Of a stretch of DNA of 64,000 nucleotides, positions 51,262 to 59,999 are shown one piece after another. Within the stretch, counting starts at the first letter, position 1. Each line of letters opens with the position of its first letter. A model generated the notes under the pieces. That model did no database searches. It was not told the origin of the DNA and saw only the letters and a program-made list of their open reading frames with translations. The stretch is from Algoriphagus antarcticus (lineage in GTDB: Bacteria > Bacteroidota > Bacteroidia > Cytophagales > Cyclobacteriaceae): positions 62,001 to 126,000 of the forward strand of contig NZ_MSSW01000032.1 in NCBI RefSeq assembly GCF_002150685.1, in the 5' to 3' direction. The translations under genes were made by a program, and so were the position numbers.

Positions 51262-51332
51262 GCTGCATAAAAACACCTAAATATTCATAACCACCCTACG
51301 GGATGGCAGCGCTTTTTAGGCAGACGTTGTAC
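51262..51332. repeat. attC-like palindrome C
   Basis: GCTGCATAAAAACACCTAAA at the start, CCACCC TAC GGGATGG at the centre and TTTTAGGCAGACGTTGTAC at the end. CCTAAA pairs with TTTAGG and the GCATAA start could pair with a GTTATGC core like that of element B. It follows the hydratase gene by 52 bp. Confidence 0.4.
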
Positions 51333-51435
51333 CTCAGAAATAAATAATCCCCCCCGAAACACTTCGGCTCCACCTCTTCAACGCTATATTCTAAATTTAC
51401 TTTTGCTAATGCCAAGAATGAGGGCAATCATAATT

Positions 51436-51891
51436 TTACTTCAGAATCTTGATTCCCACTGCTTCTATACCCGGCAATTGATCTTGCCGCATGTACTGCA
51501 AGAGCGTGATGCTTTTGGTCTGCTTATCAAATAAGAAAGGAAGCGTGTCATAGCGTGTATAAGAGTTCCCAAATCCCTCGCCAAGAGGTTCGCCTGATTT
51601 CGGGTCAAATAGCGTGATGTTCACCAGCTTATTGTCCAAAACTGTACCTGAGGAATCTTTGCTAATTACTCTCAGATAGCAGTTGGAAAAGGCGTATTCC
51701 TCATTGAACTTCACAGCTACCAAGTCAGGTGAATCTACAAGCTCCACATTCTGAAGATCAAAAATAAGACTATCAGTAACGCCCCAATTTTGATTTGGCA
51801 AAGGGTGAAATTTCTCGTAGATGCGCCCTTCAGTACAGGCTCCAACTACGAGAATCAACAATACAAAAAGGCAGAGTTTTACCTTATTCAT
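51436..51891 (-). CDS. gldH: Gliding motility lipoprotein GldH
   Basis: A 151-residue lipoprotein: MNKVKLCLFVLLILVVGACT with Cys19 in the lipobox. WGVTDSLIFDLQNVELVDSP, YAFSNCYLRVISKDSSG, and YDTLPFLFDKQTKSITLLQY match GldH, required for gliding in Flavobacterium johnsoniae. I start it at ATG 51891. The frame stays open upstream only because it reads through the PSP1 gene's repetitive tail. The start overlaps the PSP1 stop by 8 nt, so expression is coupled. Confidence 0.88.
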   Translation of the reverse strand: MNKVKLCLFVLLILVVGACTEGRIYEKFHPLPNQNWGVTDSLIFDLQNVELVDSPDLVAVKFNEEYAFSNCYLRVISKDSSGTVLDNKLVNITLFDPKSGEPLGEGFGNSYTRYDTLPFLFDKQTKSITLLQYMRQDQLPGIEAVGIKILK

Positions 51892-53380
51892 TCCCAGGTT
51901 TATTAGGATTAGGCCCTTGGTTTTTTCTTGGTGGAAATTTCTTCTTTCCTTCCCCTTTAGGTTTTGGATCTTCTGAATTTGCATTCTCGGAGTTGCCTGT
52001 GTTGCCCGTGTTGCCTTTTGGTTTTTGCACATTTTGCCTTTTTGGCCCCGTATTCTGTGGGTTAGGCTGCTGTGGAGCGGGCGCTTGTCCAGCATTTCCT
52101 TCTGGATTTCTAGGCTTATTTCTGTTTTTGTTATTTCTGCGCTTTTTCGGCTGCTCACCTGCGGGTCTTTGATTTTGAGGAGCATTTTGCTGCGCCTCCG
52201 GTGGATTTTGTTTTGGAGCAGGGTTATTAGATGCTTGCTGGGGTCTGTTTCCCTCGATATTTTTGTTTTGAGGACGTGGTTTTTTCTTACGCTTTGGGCT
52301 TGAATTAGCAAACTTCTTATCCAATAGCTCCAATTCTCTCGTTGACTTAGCTGCTAAATCTTCAATTTCTGAAGCTTCGTTGTACTTAAGTGTAAAGACT
52401 TTGGTGCCTTTTTCATTGATCGCCTGGATTTCTTTCACGCGCTCACAGGTGATGCTGTGCCAGTCGTTGTCGTTATTGTAGCTAAACCACATCAGCTTAC
52501 GGAATATATCCGTCTTCTGTAATTTGGCTGGGCCGGATTCTGTCAGTAGTGGACGTTCAACGGAAGGAATGTCTTTGATCGCATCCATGTAGGTGTCCAG
52601 TTCATAATTTAGGCAGCATTTCAGCCTACCACATTGACCACTCAGTTTCCCGGGATTGAGGGAAAGATTCTGATACCTCGCCGCAGAGGTACTTACATTT
52701 TTGAAGTCAACCAACCAGGTCGAACAGCAAAGCTCTCTCCCACAAACTCCAATTCCGCCAAGTCTTCCAGCTTCCTGTCGAAGACTGATTTGGTGCATTT
52801 CTACTCGGATTCTGAATTCTCCCGCGAGCGCTTTGATCAATTCACGGAAATCTACTCGGTCATCTGCTGAGTAATAGAAGGTAGCTTTGGAGTTGTCTGC
52901 CTGATATTCTATATCGGACATTTTCATTTTCAGCCCAAATTCTTCCACAATCTGCCGACACCTGTAGAGGGTAGGGATTTCACGGTTTTGAGCTTCACCC
53001 CATTTTTCCATGTCTTTTTGATTTGCGACACGGTATATTCTTAGGATTTCATCGTCATCCCTGATTTTTCTTTTTTGCATTTGAAGGCGAACGAGTTCAC
53101 CCTGAAGTGACACATAGCCGATGTGATGTCCACTTGGGACGTCCACCACGACAGGATCACCCGTATTTAAGGCAAGAAAATCTACATTTCTATAGTATTC
53201 TTTTCTTCCTCCTTTGAATTTGATTTCCACTATGTCAAAGTGGTCCACCTCGGGAATTCCCATGTGAGACAGCCAATCGAAGACATTCATTTTATTACAA
53301 TCACTCGTGCCGCAAGAGCCGTTACTTTGGCAGCCTCCGGTACCTCCTGAGGAGGTTGAGCATGTGCTACATCCAGACAT
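51884..53380 (-). CDS. PSP1-domain protein (RicT/YaaT-like) with long disordered tail
   Basis: A 498-residue protein. Residues 1-30 carry a cysteine cluster (CSTCSTSSGGTGGCQSNGSC). The PSP1 domain (about 35-290) includes DPVVVDVPSGHHIGYVSLQG and two conserved cysteine blocks, GVCGRELCCSTWL and QCGRLKCCLNYELD, which in B. subtilis RicT help form a complex with iron-sulfur clusters. From about 355 to the end the chain is N/P/Q/G/K-rich and low complexity, unusual compared with the compact B. subtilis protein. It is upstream of and overlapping gldH. Confidence 0.88.
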   Translation of the reverse strand: MSGCSTCSTSSGGTGGCQSNGSCGTSDCNKMNVFDWLSHMGIPEVDHFDIVEIKFKGGRKEYYRNVDFLALNTGDPVVVDVPSGHHIGYVSLQGELVRLQMQKRKIRDDDEILRIYRVANQKDMEKWGEAQNREIPTLYRCRQIVEEFGLKMKMSDIEYQADNSKATFYYSADDRVDFRELIKALAGEFRIRVEMHQISLRQEAGRLGGIGVCGRELCCSTWLVDFKNVSTSAARYQNLSLNPGKLSGQCGRLKCCLNYELDTYMDAIKDIPSVERPLLTESGPAKLQKTDIFRKLMWFSYNNDNDWHSITCERVKEIQAINEKGTKVFTLKYNEASEIEDLAAKSTRELELLDKKFANSSPKRKKKPRPQNKNIEGNRPQQASNNPAPKQNPPEAQQNAPQNQRPAGEQPKKRRNNKNRNKPRNPEGNAGQAPAPQQPNPQNTGPKRQNVQKPKGNTGNTGNSENANSEDPKPKGEGKKKFPPRKNQGPNPNKPGNE

Positions 53381-53423
53381 AATATATAGGCAGGGGCAAA
53401 GCCCTGGTTAGTTTTGGGTTTAA

Positions 53424-54710
53424 TTACATTAAGTTAAGGATATCCATTCCGATATCCTTACGATAATAGGCCTGATCCCAGTTGATGCCTTTTACCGCTG
53501 TAAATGCATTGCTAAGTGCTTCTTGCAATGACTCTCCTTTGCCGGTGACGGCTATCACCCGACCACCTTGATTGACTAATTCACCGTTTTCATTTCTTCC
53601 CGTTCCGGCATGGAAAATCTCCGCACCGATTACATTTTCTGGTAGTGAAATTACTTTTCCTTTATCATAAGAACCAGGATAACCACCGCTGACCATTACT
53701 ATTGTAGCGGCATAATCCGGTGAGATTTTCAGCTGGTAAGAGTCTAGCGTTCCGGTGCCAATGCCATAAAGCAGTTCCAAGAAATCACTTTCTATTCGAG
53801 GAAGTACCGCTTCTGTTTCCGGGTCGCCCATACGCACATTATATTCGATCACGTGTGGCTCGCCATCTTTGTTCATCAGGCCTATGAATAAAAAGCCCTT
53901 GTAAGGTATGTTTTCCTTTGCAAGACCTTCTACTGTTGGCTTCACGACTAGCTCTTCTACTTTTGCCATAAAGGCTTCGTCTGCGAAAATAACAGGGCTC
54001 ACAGCTCCCATTCCACCAGTATTGAGTCCGGTATCTCCTTCGCCTATGCGTTTATAATCTTTTGCCTCCGGCAAAATCTTATAGTTTTTCCCATCGGTAG
54101 CTACAAACACAGAAAGTTCTATACCGGTAAGAAATTCTTCAATCACAACCTTGGATGATGCCTCGCCGAATTTTCTGTCCAAAAGCATTTCCTTCAATGA
54201 AGCTTTTGCCTCCTCCAGTGTCAAGCAGATAAGCACGCCTTTGCCAGCGGCAAGTCCATCTGCTTTTAATACGATAGGGAGGTTTTGTGTATCCAAATAA
54301 GCCAATCCAGCATCCAGTTGAGCTGCGGTAAAGGTTTCGTAAGCCGCAGTTGGGATATTATTCCGCTGCATAAAGCGCTTGGAAAAATCCTTACTTCCTT
54401 CTAGCGTAGCTCCAAGTTGAGATGGGCCAACTACGGGAATTGTCGCAGTGTCAGGCTGGTTTTGAAGGTAGTCTACAATTCCCTTTACTAAAGGCTCTTC
54501 AGGGCCTACTACTACTAAGCCTATGTTTTTTGATGTGATGAAATCTCGGATTGCGTCAAAATCAGTGATGCTGATGTCCACATTGATGGCTATGGTTTCT
54601 GTGCCGGCATTGCCCGGAGCTACATATAGCTGGGTACAATCGGCGCTTTGTACAATCTTCCAGGCGAAAGCATGTTCTCTGCCTCCGCTTCCTAATAAGA
54701 GTATATTCAT
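53424..54710 (-). CDS. purD: Phosphoribosylamine-glycine ligase
   Basis: A 428-residue ATP-grasp enzyme of purine synthesis joining phosphoribosylamine and glycine. MNILLLGSGGREHAFAWKIV, VVGPEEPLVKGIVDYL, VLKADGLAAGKGVLI, LSVFVATDGKNYKILPEAKD and EYNVRMGDPETEAVLPRI are the family signatures. Length is normal. It lies 14 bp downstream of recQ on the same strand. Confidence 0.96.
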   Translation of the reverse strand: MNILLLGSGGREHAFAWKIVQSADCTQLYVAPGNAGTETIAINVDISITDFDAIRDFITSKNIGLVVVGPEEPLVKGIVDYLQNQPDTATIPVVGPSQLGATLEGSKDFSKRFMQRNNIPTAAYETFTAAQLDAGLAYLDTQNLPIVLKADGLAAGKGVLICLTLEEAKASLKEMLLDRKFGEASSKVVIEEFLTGIELSVFVATDGKNYKILPEAKDYKRIGEGDTGLNTGGMGAVSPVIFADEAFMAKVEELVVKPTVEGLAKENIPYKGFLFIGLMNKDGEPHVIEYNVRMGDPETEAVLPRIESDFLELLYGIGTGTLDSYQLKISPDYAATIVMVSGGYPGSYDKGKVISLPENVIGAEIFHAGTGRNENGELVNQGGRVIAVTGKGESLQEALSNAFTAVKGINWDQAYYRKDIGMDILNLM

Positions 54711-54724
54711 TGACTCAATTCAAG

Positions 54725-56902
54725 TTAATTAGCATGCTCAGAGATAAATTTGATTCGATAGACGCGCAATTCATCTTCTGCAAAGTCTTCATCCTCTAAT
54801 TCGTCCAGGGCTGCTTTGATCTGATCACTGGTAGCATTCATGAAGTAGTCGTGGAGCATATCCTCCCGATCTTCATCCATGATGCTTTCTATGTAGTAAT
54901 CTATATTTAGTTTAGTTCCGCTATAAATAATCTGCTCTATTTCATGGAGTAAATCACTCATACTCATGTTGAGGTTTTCTGCTACCTCATCCAAGCCTAC
55001 CTTGCGGTCGATCTGCTGGATTATTGAAATCTTCACTTTCGACCTAGTGCCAGATGACTTGACTACCACATCTGAAGCGGTCTCTATCTCATTCTCTTCT
55101 ACGTAGTTCGTAATTAATTTCAAGAATGAAGACCCGAATTTAACGACTTTTCCCATACCTACGCCAATGATTTGCGCTAGCTCATCTCGGGTGGTAGGAT
55201 ATATGGTTGCCATTTCTTCCAAAGAAGGATCCTGAAAGATGATATAAGGTGGAAGCCCTTTTGCGCGGGCCACTTTTTTACGCTCTGATTTTAAGAGTTC
55301 AAATAGCTTCTCATCATAAGCGATCCTGGAACTGATATCTATTTCCGCCTGACCATTTTGCACTTCAGCTGCGAAATCGTGGTCATAATGGAGTTCAATT
55401 TCAAAAGGAGCTTCTAGAAAATCTTTTCCTTTTGGAGTGAGCTTAAGTACACCATAACTTTCGATGTCCTTTTCGAGCATGTTCAGGATCATCACTTGGC
55501 GGATCACGCCTATCCAAGTTTTCTCGGTATCCTCTTTTCCTTTCGCAAAAACGGGTAATTTATCATGTGAATAGCTCAGAACGTAATCAGTCGATTCGCC
55601 TATGATCACATTCACCAGATGTTCAAGACCAAATCGCTCGTTGGTTTGTTGTGCTGCTTCCAGCACCGTACTTACCTTGTCCATACCTTCGAAGGTCTTG
55701 CGATCGCGCTTACAGTTGTCGCAAAAGCCACAATCATCATTCATCGTTTCACCGAAGTAGTTCAGGATAAATTTCCTGCGACACACGCCCGTCTCTGAGT
55801 AGGCTGCCATTTCCTGTAAGAGGATCTTGGCATTTTCCCGCTCTGTGACTGGTTTGTCTTTGTTGAATTTGTCAAGTTTTACGATGTCTTCATATCTATA
55901 GAACATGAGGCAGTGTCCCTCCAAGCCATCGCGACCAGCACGGCCAGTTTCCTGATAGTATCCTTCCAGCGATTTTGGAACATCGTAATGGATCACATAG
56001 CGTACATCCGGCTTATCAATCCCCATCCCAAATGCGATAGTAGCTACGATCACATCCAATTCTTCATTGAGGAAATCATCCTGAGTCTTGATTCTCACGG
56101 AAGAATCCAGTCCTGCATGATATGGAGCTGCATTGACTTGATTTACTACAAGCAGCTGTGCGATTTCCTCTACTTTTTTGCGGCTGAGACAATAGATGAT
56201 TCCTGATTTTCCTTTGTGTCCCTTGATGAATTTGATCAAATCCTTCTTAGAGTCATTCTTTACCTTGGGACGAATCTCATAGAAAAGGTTTGTTCTGTTG
56301 AAGGAAGACTTGAACAAATCAGCTTCTTCCATCTGAAGATTGCGCTGTATGTCTTGCTGCACCTTTGGCGTAGCAGTGGCAGTCAGTGCAATAATCGGCA
56401 AATTAGGTGCGATTTGAGCAATAATTGATTTGATTCTTCTGTATTCCGGACGGAAATCATGGCCCCACTCTGATATACAGTGGGCTTCATCAATGGCTAC
56501 AAAGCTAAGCTCAGCGGATTTGAGGAATGCAACGTTTTCTTCCTTGGTCAAAGATTCTGGTGCCACATAGAGAAGTTTGGTTTTCTTGCTTAGCACTTCA
56601 CTTTTTACACGGTTGGCCTCAGATTTATTCAGAGTAGAGTTCAGGAAGTGGGCATTGATTCCCAGTGCCTGTAACTGATCGACCTGATTTTTCATCAAAG
56701 CTATCAATGGGGAGATCACTATAGCAGTGCCTTCTTGGATCACAGCTGGTAATTGATAGCATAGAGATTTACCAGCGCCCGTAGGCATTATGACGAACGT
56801 ATTTCGTTTGTTGAGCAAGTTATCGACGATCAATTCCTGGTTTCCCCGGAATTGACTGAATCCAAAGATTTCTTTAAGATCTGCTTTTACTTTTTCTTCC
56901 AC
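54725..56902 (-). CDS. recQ: ATP-dependent DNA helicase RecQ (full length)
   Basis: A 725-residue RecQ. Motif I VIMPTGAGKSLCYQLPAV is near 38-55, DEAH in VAIDEAHCISEWGHDFR near 134-150, motif VI YYQETGRAGRDGLEG near 316-330. The zinc-binding RQC part is CRRKFILNYFGETMNDDCGF, then CDNCKRD, followed by a winged helix and an HRDC domain (KKVARAKGLPPYIIFQDPSL). A further C-terminal extension of about 100 acidic residues is typical of Bacteroidota. It is the canonical RecQ, in contrast to the shorter paralogue at 25922. Confidence 0.95.
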   Translation of the reverse strand: MEEKVKADLKEIFGFSQFRGNQELIVDNLLNKRNTFVIMPTGAGKSLCYQLPAVIQEGTAIVISPLIALMKNQVDQLQALGINAHFLNSTLNKSEANRVKSEVLSKKTKLLYVAPESLTKEENVAFLKSAELSFVAIDEAHCISEWGHDFRPEYRRIKSIIAQIAPNLPIIALTATATPKVQQDIQRNLQMEEADLFKSSFNRTNLFYEIRPKVKNDSKKDLIKFIKGHKGKSGIIYCLSRKKVEEIAQLLVVNQVNAAPYHAGLDSSVRIKTQDDFLNEELDVIVATIAFGMGIDKPDVRYVIHYDVPKSLEGYYQETGRAGRDGLEGHCLMFYRYEDIVKLDKFNKDKPVTERENAKILLQEMAAYSETGVCRRKFILNYFGETMNDDCGFCDNCKRDRKTFEGMDKVSTVLEAAQQTNERFGLEHLVNVIIGESTDYVLSYSHDKLPVFAKGKEDTEKTWIGVIRQVMILNMLEKDIESYGVLKLTPKGKDFLEAPFEIELHYDHDFAAEVQNGQAEIDISSRIAYDEKLFELLKSERKKVARAKGLPPYIIFQDPSLEEMATIYPTTRDELAQIIGVGMGKVVKFGSSFLKLITNYVEENEIETASDVVVKSSGTRSKVKISIIQQIDRKVGLDEVAENLNMSMSDLLHEIEQIIYSGTKLNIDYYIESIMDEDREDMLHDYFMNATSDQIKAALDELEDEDFAEDELRVYRIKFISEHAN

Positions 56903-56998
56903 TTGTTAAGGGGCTTAAAGGGTGACTAAAGCCTGTAAACAGGAATGATTTATTACATTTATACCCAGGTTCAAAATTAGTTATAAACCCAGGTAAAA

Positions 56999-57967
56999 TT
57001 GAATTTAGCTAAAAATATTAGAAAAACAGCCACGAGAGTACTGCAAAACGAGGCGCAGGCAGTGTTAAATCTTGTCGATTTTTTGGATGGTGATTTTGAA
57101 GCTTGTGTTGAGTACATTTTGGCTTCCAAAGGTAGAGTGGTGATTACCGGAGTTGGGAAAAGTGCGATCATCGCCCATAAGATTGTTGCTACACTTAATT
57201 CAACGGGCACCCCAGCACTATTTATGCATGCAGCAGATGCTATTCACGGAGACTTGGGTATGATCCTGGAAGATGATATAGTCATCTGTATTTCCAAAAG
57301 CGGCAATACCCCAGAGGTTAAAGTTCTTGTTCCTTTGCTCAAAAAATTAGGATCTAAGCTCGTGGCCTTAGTAAGCAATACGAAGAGTTTTCTTGCAGAG
57401 CATTCGGATTACGTTCTGAATGCCACCATTGGCGAGGAAGCCTGCCCAAATAATTTGGCTCCTACTACAAGTACTACAGCACATTTGGCATTGGGAGATG
57501 CTTTGGCTGTTTGCTTACTTGATGCTAGAGGATTTACCTCAGCCGATTTTGCCAAGTATCATCCTGGAGGTTCTTTAGGCAAGCAGTTGTATCTTAGAGT
57601 AGGCGATGTGTTGGGAGGAAATGAAATACCAATTGTTTCCGAAAATGCCGGTTTGGCTGAGGTAATTCTTGAAATATCAGGGAAAAGATTAGGAGCTACA
57701 TCGGTAATTGATGTGGACGGGAATTTGAAAGGAATTATCACAGATGGGGATTTGCGAAGAATGCTGCAAAAATCGCTTGATATTCAATCGCTTAGGGCTT
57801 CAGATATCATGACCGTAAATCCCAAGTCCATTTCAACTCAGGAATACGCCATTCGTGCACTGAATATGATGAAAGATCATAATATCACTCAACTTGTGGC
57901 GATGAATGGAGAAAAAATCGCAGGTTTTGTTCATATTCATGAATTGATGAAAGAAGGAATCGTTTAA
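56999..57967 (+). CDS. kdsD: Arabinose-5-phosphate isomerase (KpsF/GutQ/KdsD type)
   Basis: A 322-residue enzyme with an N-terminal SIS sugar-isomerase domain (GVGKSAIIAHKIVATLNSTG, HAADAIHGDLGMI, ISKSGNTPEVKVLVPLLKKL) and two C-terminal CBS domains from about residue 205. It converts ribulose-5-phosphate to arabinose-5-phosphate for Kdo in lipopolysaccharide. The start is TTG 56999; no ATG is available upstream in frame. It is divergent from recQ with 96 bp between, and 8 bp before manC. Confidence 0.92.
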   Translation: MNLAKNIRKTATRVLQNEAQAVLNLVDFLDGDFEACVEYILASKGRVVITGVGKSAIIAHKIVATLNSTGTPALFMHAADAIHGDLGMILEDDIVICISKSGNTPEVKVLVPLLKKLGSKLVALVSNTKSFLAEHSDYVLNATIGEEACPNNLAPTTSTTAHLALGDALAVCLLDARGFTSADFAKYHPGGSLGKQLYLRVGDVLGGNEIPIVSENAGLAEVILEISGKRLGATSVIDVDGNLKGIITDGDLRRMLQKSLDIQSLRASDIMTVNPKSISTQEYAIRALNMMKDHNITQLVAMNGEKIAGFVHIHELMKEGIV

Positions 57968-57975
57968 TTTTTAGC

Positions 57976-59049
57976 ATGCACAATAAACCCTACATTCTCA
58001 TTATGGCCGGCGGTATTGGAGCCAGATTTTGGCCCTATAGCCGTAGAAGGCGGCCAAAGCAATTTTTGGATATACTGGGGACGGGTCGAACCTTGTTGCA
58101 AATGACTTACGATCGGTTTACAGAAATGGCAGAACCTGATCAGTTTGTAGTCATCACGTATAGAAAATACCTTGCGCTTGTCAAAGAGCAGCTGCCAGAG
58201 CTGAAGAACCATCAGATCCTCACAGAACCTTTGAGGAAAAATACAGCTACCTGCATTGCTTATGCTACCTACAGAATTCATTCCTTAGATCCGGAGGCAA
58301 CGGTAATTGTCACACCGGCTGATCACCTGATTTTGCAAGAAAAGAAATTTACCCGTACGCTTAAAAAGGCTGTCGAGGCTGCGGCGGAGGATAGTAAATT
58401 AATCACGCTTGGGATAAAGCCAAATAGACCGGAAACAGGCTATGGCTATATTCAATACATAGAAAAAGCACATACGCATGTATTCCGGGTAAAGGCATTT
58501 ATAGAAAAGCCAAATTCAAAACTCGCAAAGACATTTTTGGAAAGTGGAGATTTTGTCTGGAATTCAGGCATGTTTGTCTGGAAGGCGAAAAGCCTTATCC
58601 TAGCTTTTGAAAAGCACATGCCGGATTTGGCGGAGGTATTTGAAGAAGGGGTGTCTATCTACGGAACAGACAAAGAGGCAGAATTTGTCTCAAGAGCATA
58701 TACTCAAGTGAAGAACATATCGATTGATTACGGAGTAATGGAAAAATCAAGTCAGGTCTATGTGATTCTTGGTGATTTTGGCTGGTCGGATTTAGGCTCT
58801 TGGAATAGTCTTTATGATTTGAGAGAAAAGGATGAGAATAACAATGTGGTGGAGGCAAATGCTATTCTATATGAAACTGAAAACAGCTATATAAAAGTAA
58901 AAGGGGATAAATTGGTGGTCGTGCAGGGTCTTAAGAACTACCTAGTGAACGAAACGGACAATGTCCTACTAATTTGCAAACTCGACGCTGAGAAGAAGTT
59001 CCGTGAGTTTGTCTCTAATGCAAAAAAGAAAGGGGAAGACTTTATATAA
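57976..59049 (+). CDS. manC: Mannose-1-phosphate guanylyltransferase
   Basis: A 357-residue nucleotidyltransferase making GDP-mannose. ILIMAGGIGARFWPYSRRRR and PKQFLDIL form the GTP/pyrophosphorylase signature, VIVTPADHLI follows, and FIEKPNSKLAKTFLESGDFV with WNSGMFVWKA completes the sugar site. It lacks the C-terminal phosphomannose isomerase domain of bifunctional enzymes. Co-transcribed with kdsD; together they serve cell-surface polysaccharide synthesis. Confidence 0.94.
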   Translation: MHNKPYILIMAGGIGARFWPYSRRRRPKQFLDILGTGRTLLQMTYDRFTEMAEPDQFVVITYRKYLALVKEQLPELKNHQILTEPLRKNTATCIAYATYRIHSLDPEATVIVTPADHLILQEKKFTRTLKKAVEAAAEDSKLITLGIKPNRPETGYGYIQYIEKAHTHVFRVKAFIEKPNSKLAKTFLESGDFVWNSGMFVWKAKSLILAFEKHMPDLAEVFEEGVSIYGTDKEAEFVSRAYTQVKNISIDYGVMEKSSQVYVILGDFGWSDLGSWNSLYDLREKDENNNVVEANAILYETENSYIKVKGDKLVVVQGLKNYLVNETDNVLLICKLDAEKKFREFVSNAKKKGEDFI

Positions 59050-59079
59050 GTCATCCCCTTTAGATATTGATACTATGTG

Positions 59080-59190
59080 TATCCGTTTTTTGCCAGTAAG
59101 GTGATAAAAGCATCGTAAAATATGCTCCATTCTTGAATTTAGGCCACTTCGGTCACCTGTTTTCGGTCTTCCGACCAGTAAAGCAAAGAT
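59080..59190. repeat. Interspersed repeat, relative of the 22.7-kb pair
   Basis: Contains CCGTTTTTTGCCAGTAAGG, GGCCACTTCGGTCACC, CGGTCTTCCGACCAGTAAAG and CAAAG, matching blocks of the 62930-63045 element and, reversed, of the units at 22729-23040. Confidence 0.5.
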
Positions 59191-59225
59191 ATTTTGGTTA
59201 CAGGCATAATTGATATTTTTCCGAA

Positions 59226-59999
59226 TTATTTCCGCTGCCTGATTGCTTCATAAATAGCCACACCAGCTGATACGGATACATTCAAACTTTCAATTTTGCC
59301 TGCCATAGGGATGTTGACTTTTTCGTCCACGATTCCCATTAGTTCGGTAGAAATCCCATCTTCCTCTGATCCCATCACCATAGCCACCGGCACGGTGAAG
59401 TCAACATCATACATCGTCTTTTCAGTTTTTTCCGTGATTGCGATTAATACCAAGCCAGATTTCTGAAGATCTCTACAGGTATAAAAGAGGTTTCTCACGC
59501 GCACTACAGGAAGGAAATTCAATGCTCCCACAGAAGTTTTGATAGCGTCAGAATTGATCTGTGCGCTTCCTTTTTCGGGGATTACTATTGCATCTACACC
59601 TGCACATTCTGCAGTTCTGGCGATAGCACCGAAGTTTCTAACGTCAGTGATTCTATCGAGAATCAGTATCAATGGTGCTTTTCCCACATTAAAGCAGCTC
59701 TCGATCACGTGATCCAAAGAAGCGTATTCTATGGAAGACATCTGAGCGACTACACCCTGATGATTCTTTCGCGTGATCCTGTTCAGTTTAGCGTCAGGAA
59801 CTCGGACTACTGGGATTTTTTCAGCTTTACAAAGCTTGAGCAATTCCTTGATCAGGTCATTGTTGATTTCCTTCTGAACCAACACTTTGTCAATGTCTTT
59901 ACCGGCATGGATTGATTCCATGACCGCTCTTGTCCCAAAAATAAAATCTTTTTCGTGTTCGCCTTTTTCAATTAAAAAGCCATCTTTCCGCTTCTCCAT
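59226..59999 (-). CDS. rlmB: TrmH/RlmB-family 23S rRNA 2'-O-ribose methyltransferase
   Basis: A 257-residue SPOUT methyltransferase with an N-terminal RNA-binding substrate domain (KDFIFGTRAVMESIHAGKDI). The knotted catalytic domain shows ILDRITDVRNFGAIARTAEC, VAMVMGSEEDGIS and IPMAGKIESLNVSVSAGVAI, motifs 1-3 of the TrmH group. RlmB methylates G2251 in E. coli. I start at ATG 59999; it lies 28 nt inside the 3' end of the GWxTD gene. Confidence 0.92.
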   Translation of the reverse strand: MEKRKDGFLIEKGEHEKDFIFGTRAVMESIHAGKDIDKVLVQKEINNDLIKELLKLCKAEKIPVVRVPDAKLNRITRKNHQGVVAQMSSIEYASLDHVIESCFNVGKAPLILILDRITDVRNFGAIARTAECAGVDAIVIPEKGSAQINSDAIKTSVGALNFLPVVRVRNLFYTCRDLQKSGLVLIAITEKTEKTMYDVDFTVPVAMVMGSEEDGISTELMGIVDEKVNIPMAGKIESLNVSVSAGVAIYEAIRQRK

